From a bacterium (GTDB taxonomy: Bacteria > Chlamydiota > Chlamydiia > Chlamydiales > 2-12-FULL-49-11), in assembly GCA_022600215.1 (NCBI GenBank), contig JAHZKV010000018.1, positions 1 to 6,624 on the forward strand: a DNA stretch of 6,624 nucleotides, given 5' to 3'. A model generated the notes under the pieces. It was not told the DNA's origin and did not search any database. It saw nothing but the letters and a program-made list of their open reading frames with translations. A program made the translations under genes and the position numbers. Below, in pieces: positions 6,103 to 6,624 of the stretch. Each line of letters starts with the position of its first letter. Within the stretch, counting starts at the first letter, position 1.

Positions 6103-6624
6103 TTAGATTACTTTACTCCCAGGAATGGTAACAGGGTGGGTTTCTAGGATATTTTCACCAATTAGTCCTATAGTCCCTATATTCTTTTTAAGCCAATCAA
6201 GAGCTCCTAGAGATTGCGCTTGTTTAATTGAAAGTACAGTCTTAGGTATTATTTGATCTTGATAAATATTTCGAAGAAATCTTAGCACTACAGATTCTAA
6301 AGGAGCCGCATCAGGAAATAGATTAGTAGCTTCGTCTGTATATGTACAAACCACTTGTAAGCATGCTGTAAAACCACTAAGTCCATCTGTTATCCGCATA
6401 TCTATGGTAGTAGATGGAGTTGCTACAAGGGACCAATTTCGAACTGGTCTATCATTATCAGTGCGACGTGCGCAGAAATGATTTACTGCTTGTTGCTTAA
6501 TTATTTCTTCTATCCAACCTTGAATAGGCACTGTACTAAGAATGGTGTCCTCATCACGCACTACTTCAGTGTGGGTGGACCAATTACCTGATGTGAGTGT
6601 TAAATTTAATTTTATGCTATTATC
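6103..6624 (-). CDS. Hypothetical protein, start cut by right edge, paralog of its downstream neighbour
   Basis: The reading frame is open from the window edge (6624) to the TAA at 6105-6103, giving 173 visible residues. A GTG at 6561 could be taken as the start, but the 21 codons before it encode DNSIKLNLTLTS, which lines up with the start MDPYIKLKFTLTS of the downstream paralog. The true start is therefore probably an ATG one codon outside the window, giving a protein of about 174 residues. Shared anchors with the paralog, in this protein's visible numbering, are W37, HF 49-50, WS 64-65, TT 72-73, TY 94-95, IIP 125-127 and W144. It is longer at the C-terminus, with a tail of about 25 residues past the shared region. 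I see no signal peptide or membrane helix and no motif that would identify a function. It is probably the first visible gene of a small minus-strand operon. Confidence 0.8.
   Translation of the reverse strand, partial: DNSIKLNLTLTSGNWSTHTEVVRDEDTILSTVPIQGWIEEIIKQQAVNHFCARRTDNDRPVRNWSLVATPSTTIDMRITDGLSGFTACLQVVCTYTDEATNLFPDAAPLESVVLRFLRNIYQDQIIPKTVLSIKQAQSLGALDWLKKNIGTIGLIGENILETHPVTIPGSKVI

Noticed and set aside
1..6624. Search for CRISPR repeats, tRNA genes, insertion-sequence ends, toxin-antitoxin or defence genes.
   Set aside because: No regularly spaced repeats, cloverleaf, transposase motifs or recognised defence domains were seen by eye on either strand.

Overview
The window looks like a chromosomal piece of a member of the Chlamydiota outside the best-known Chlamydia species. 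The order of two LptF/LptG-type permeases facing away from tilS, followed by ftsH, matches what I recall of the chlamydial chromosome (the CT838-CT841 stretch of C. trachomatis). FtsH also has the very long N-terminal extracytoplasmic domain and overall length of about 900 residues that I associate with chlamydial FtsH. This assignment is from memory and pattern, not from a search.

Layout. Positions 1-694 (minus strand) hold the N-terminal 231 codons of one LptF/LptG-family permease, which runs off the left edge. Positions 691-1698 (minus) hold a second, complete permease of the same family. The two overlap by ATGA, so they form a translationally coupled pair, probably the two membrane subunits of a lipopolysaccharide export transporter. 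Seven bases separate the outermost start codon of this pair from the divergent tilS (1706-2815, plus), encoding tRNA(Ile)-lysidine synthetase. A perfect inverted repeat with 9-base arms sits over both of these start codons. A 97-base gap with weak promoter-like elements leads to ftsH (2913-5621, plus), the membrane-anchored AAA+ zinc protease. It ends at a strong Rho-independent terminator (5626-5656).

The right end (5660-6624) changes character. Two small minus-strand genes of unknown function converge on ftsH, the second cut by the right edge. They are diverged tandem paralogs: both begin with the same IKLxxTLTS-type strand and share scattered anchors to the end. I do not recognise the family. 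In C. trachomatis, as I recall, pnp follows ftsH, so this may be a lineage-specific insertion.

Taken together, the left and centre are housekeeping envelope, translation and protein quality-control genes. The less explained parts are the start-codon palindrome, the large extracytoplasmic insert of FtsH, and the paralog pair. I see no tRNA or rRNA gene, CRISPR array, insertion sequence or recognisable defence system.
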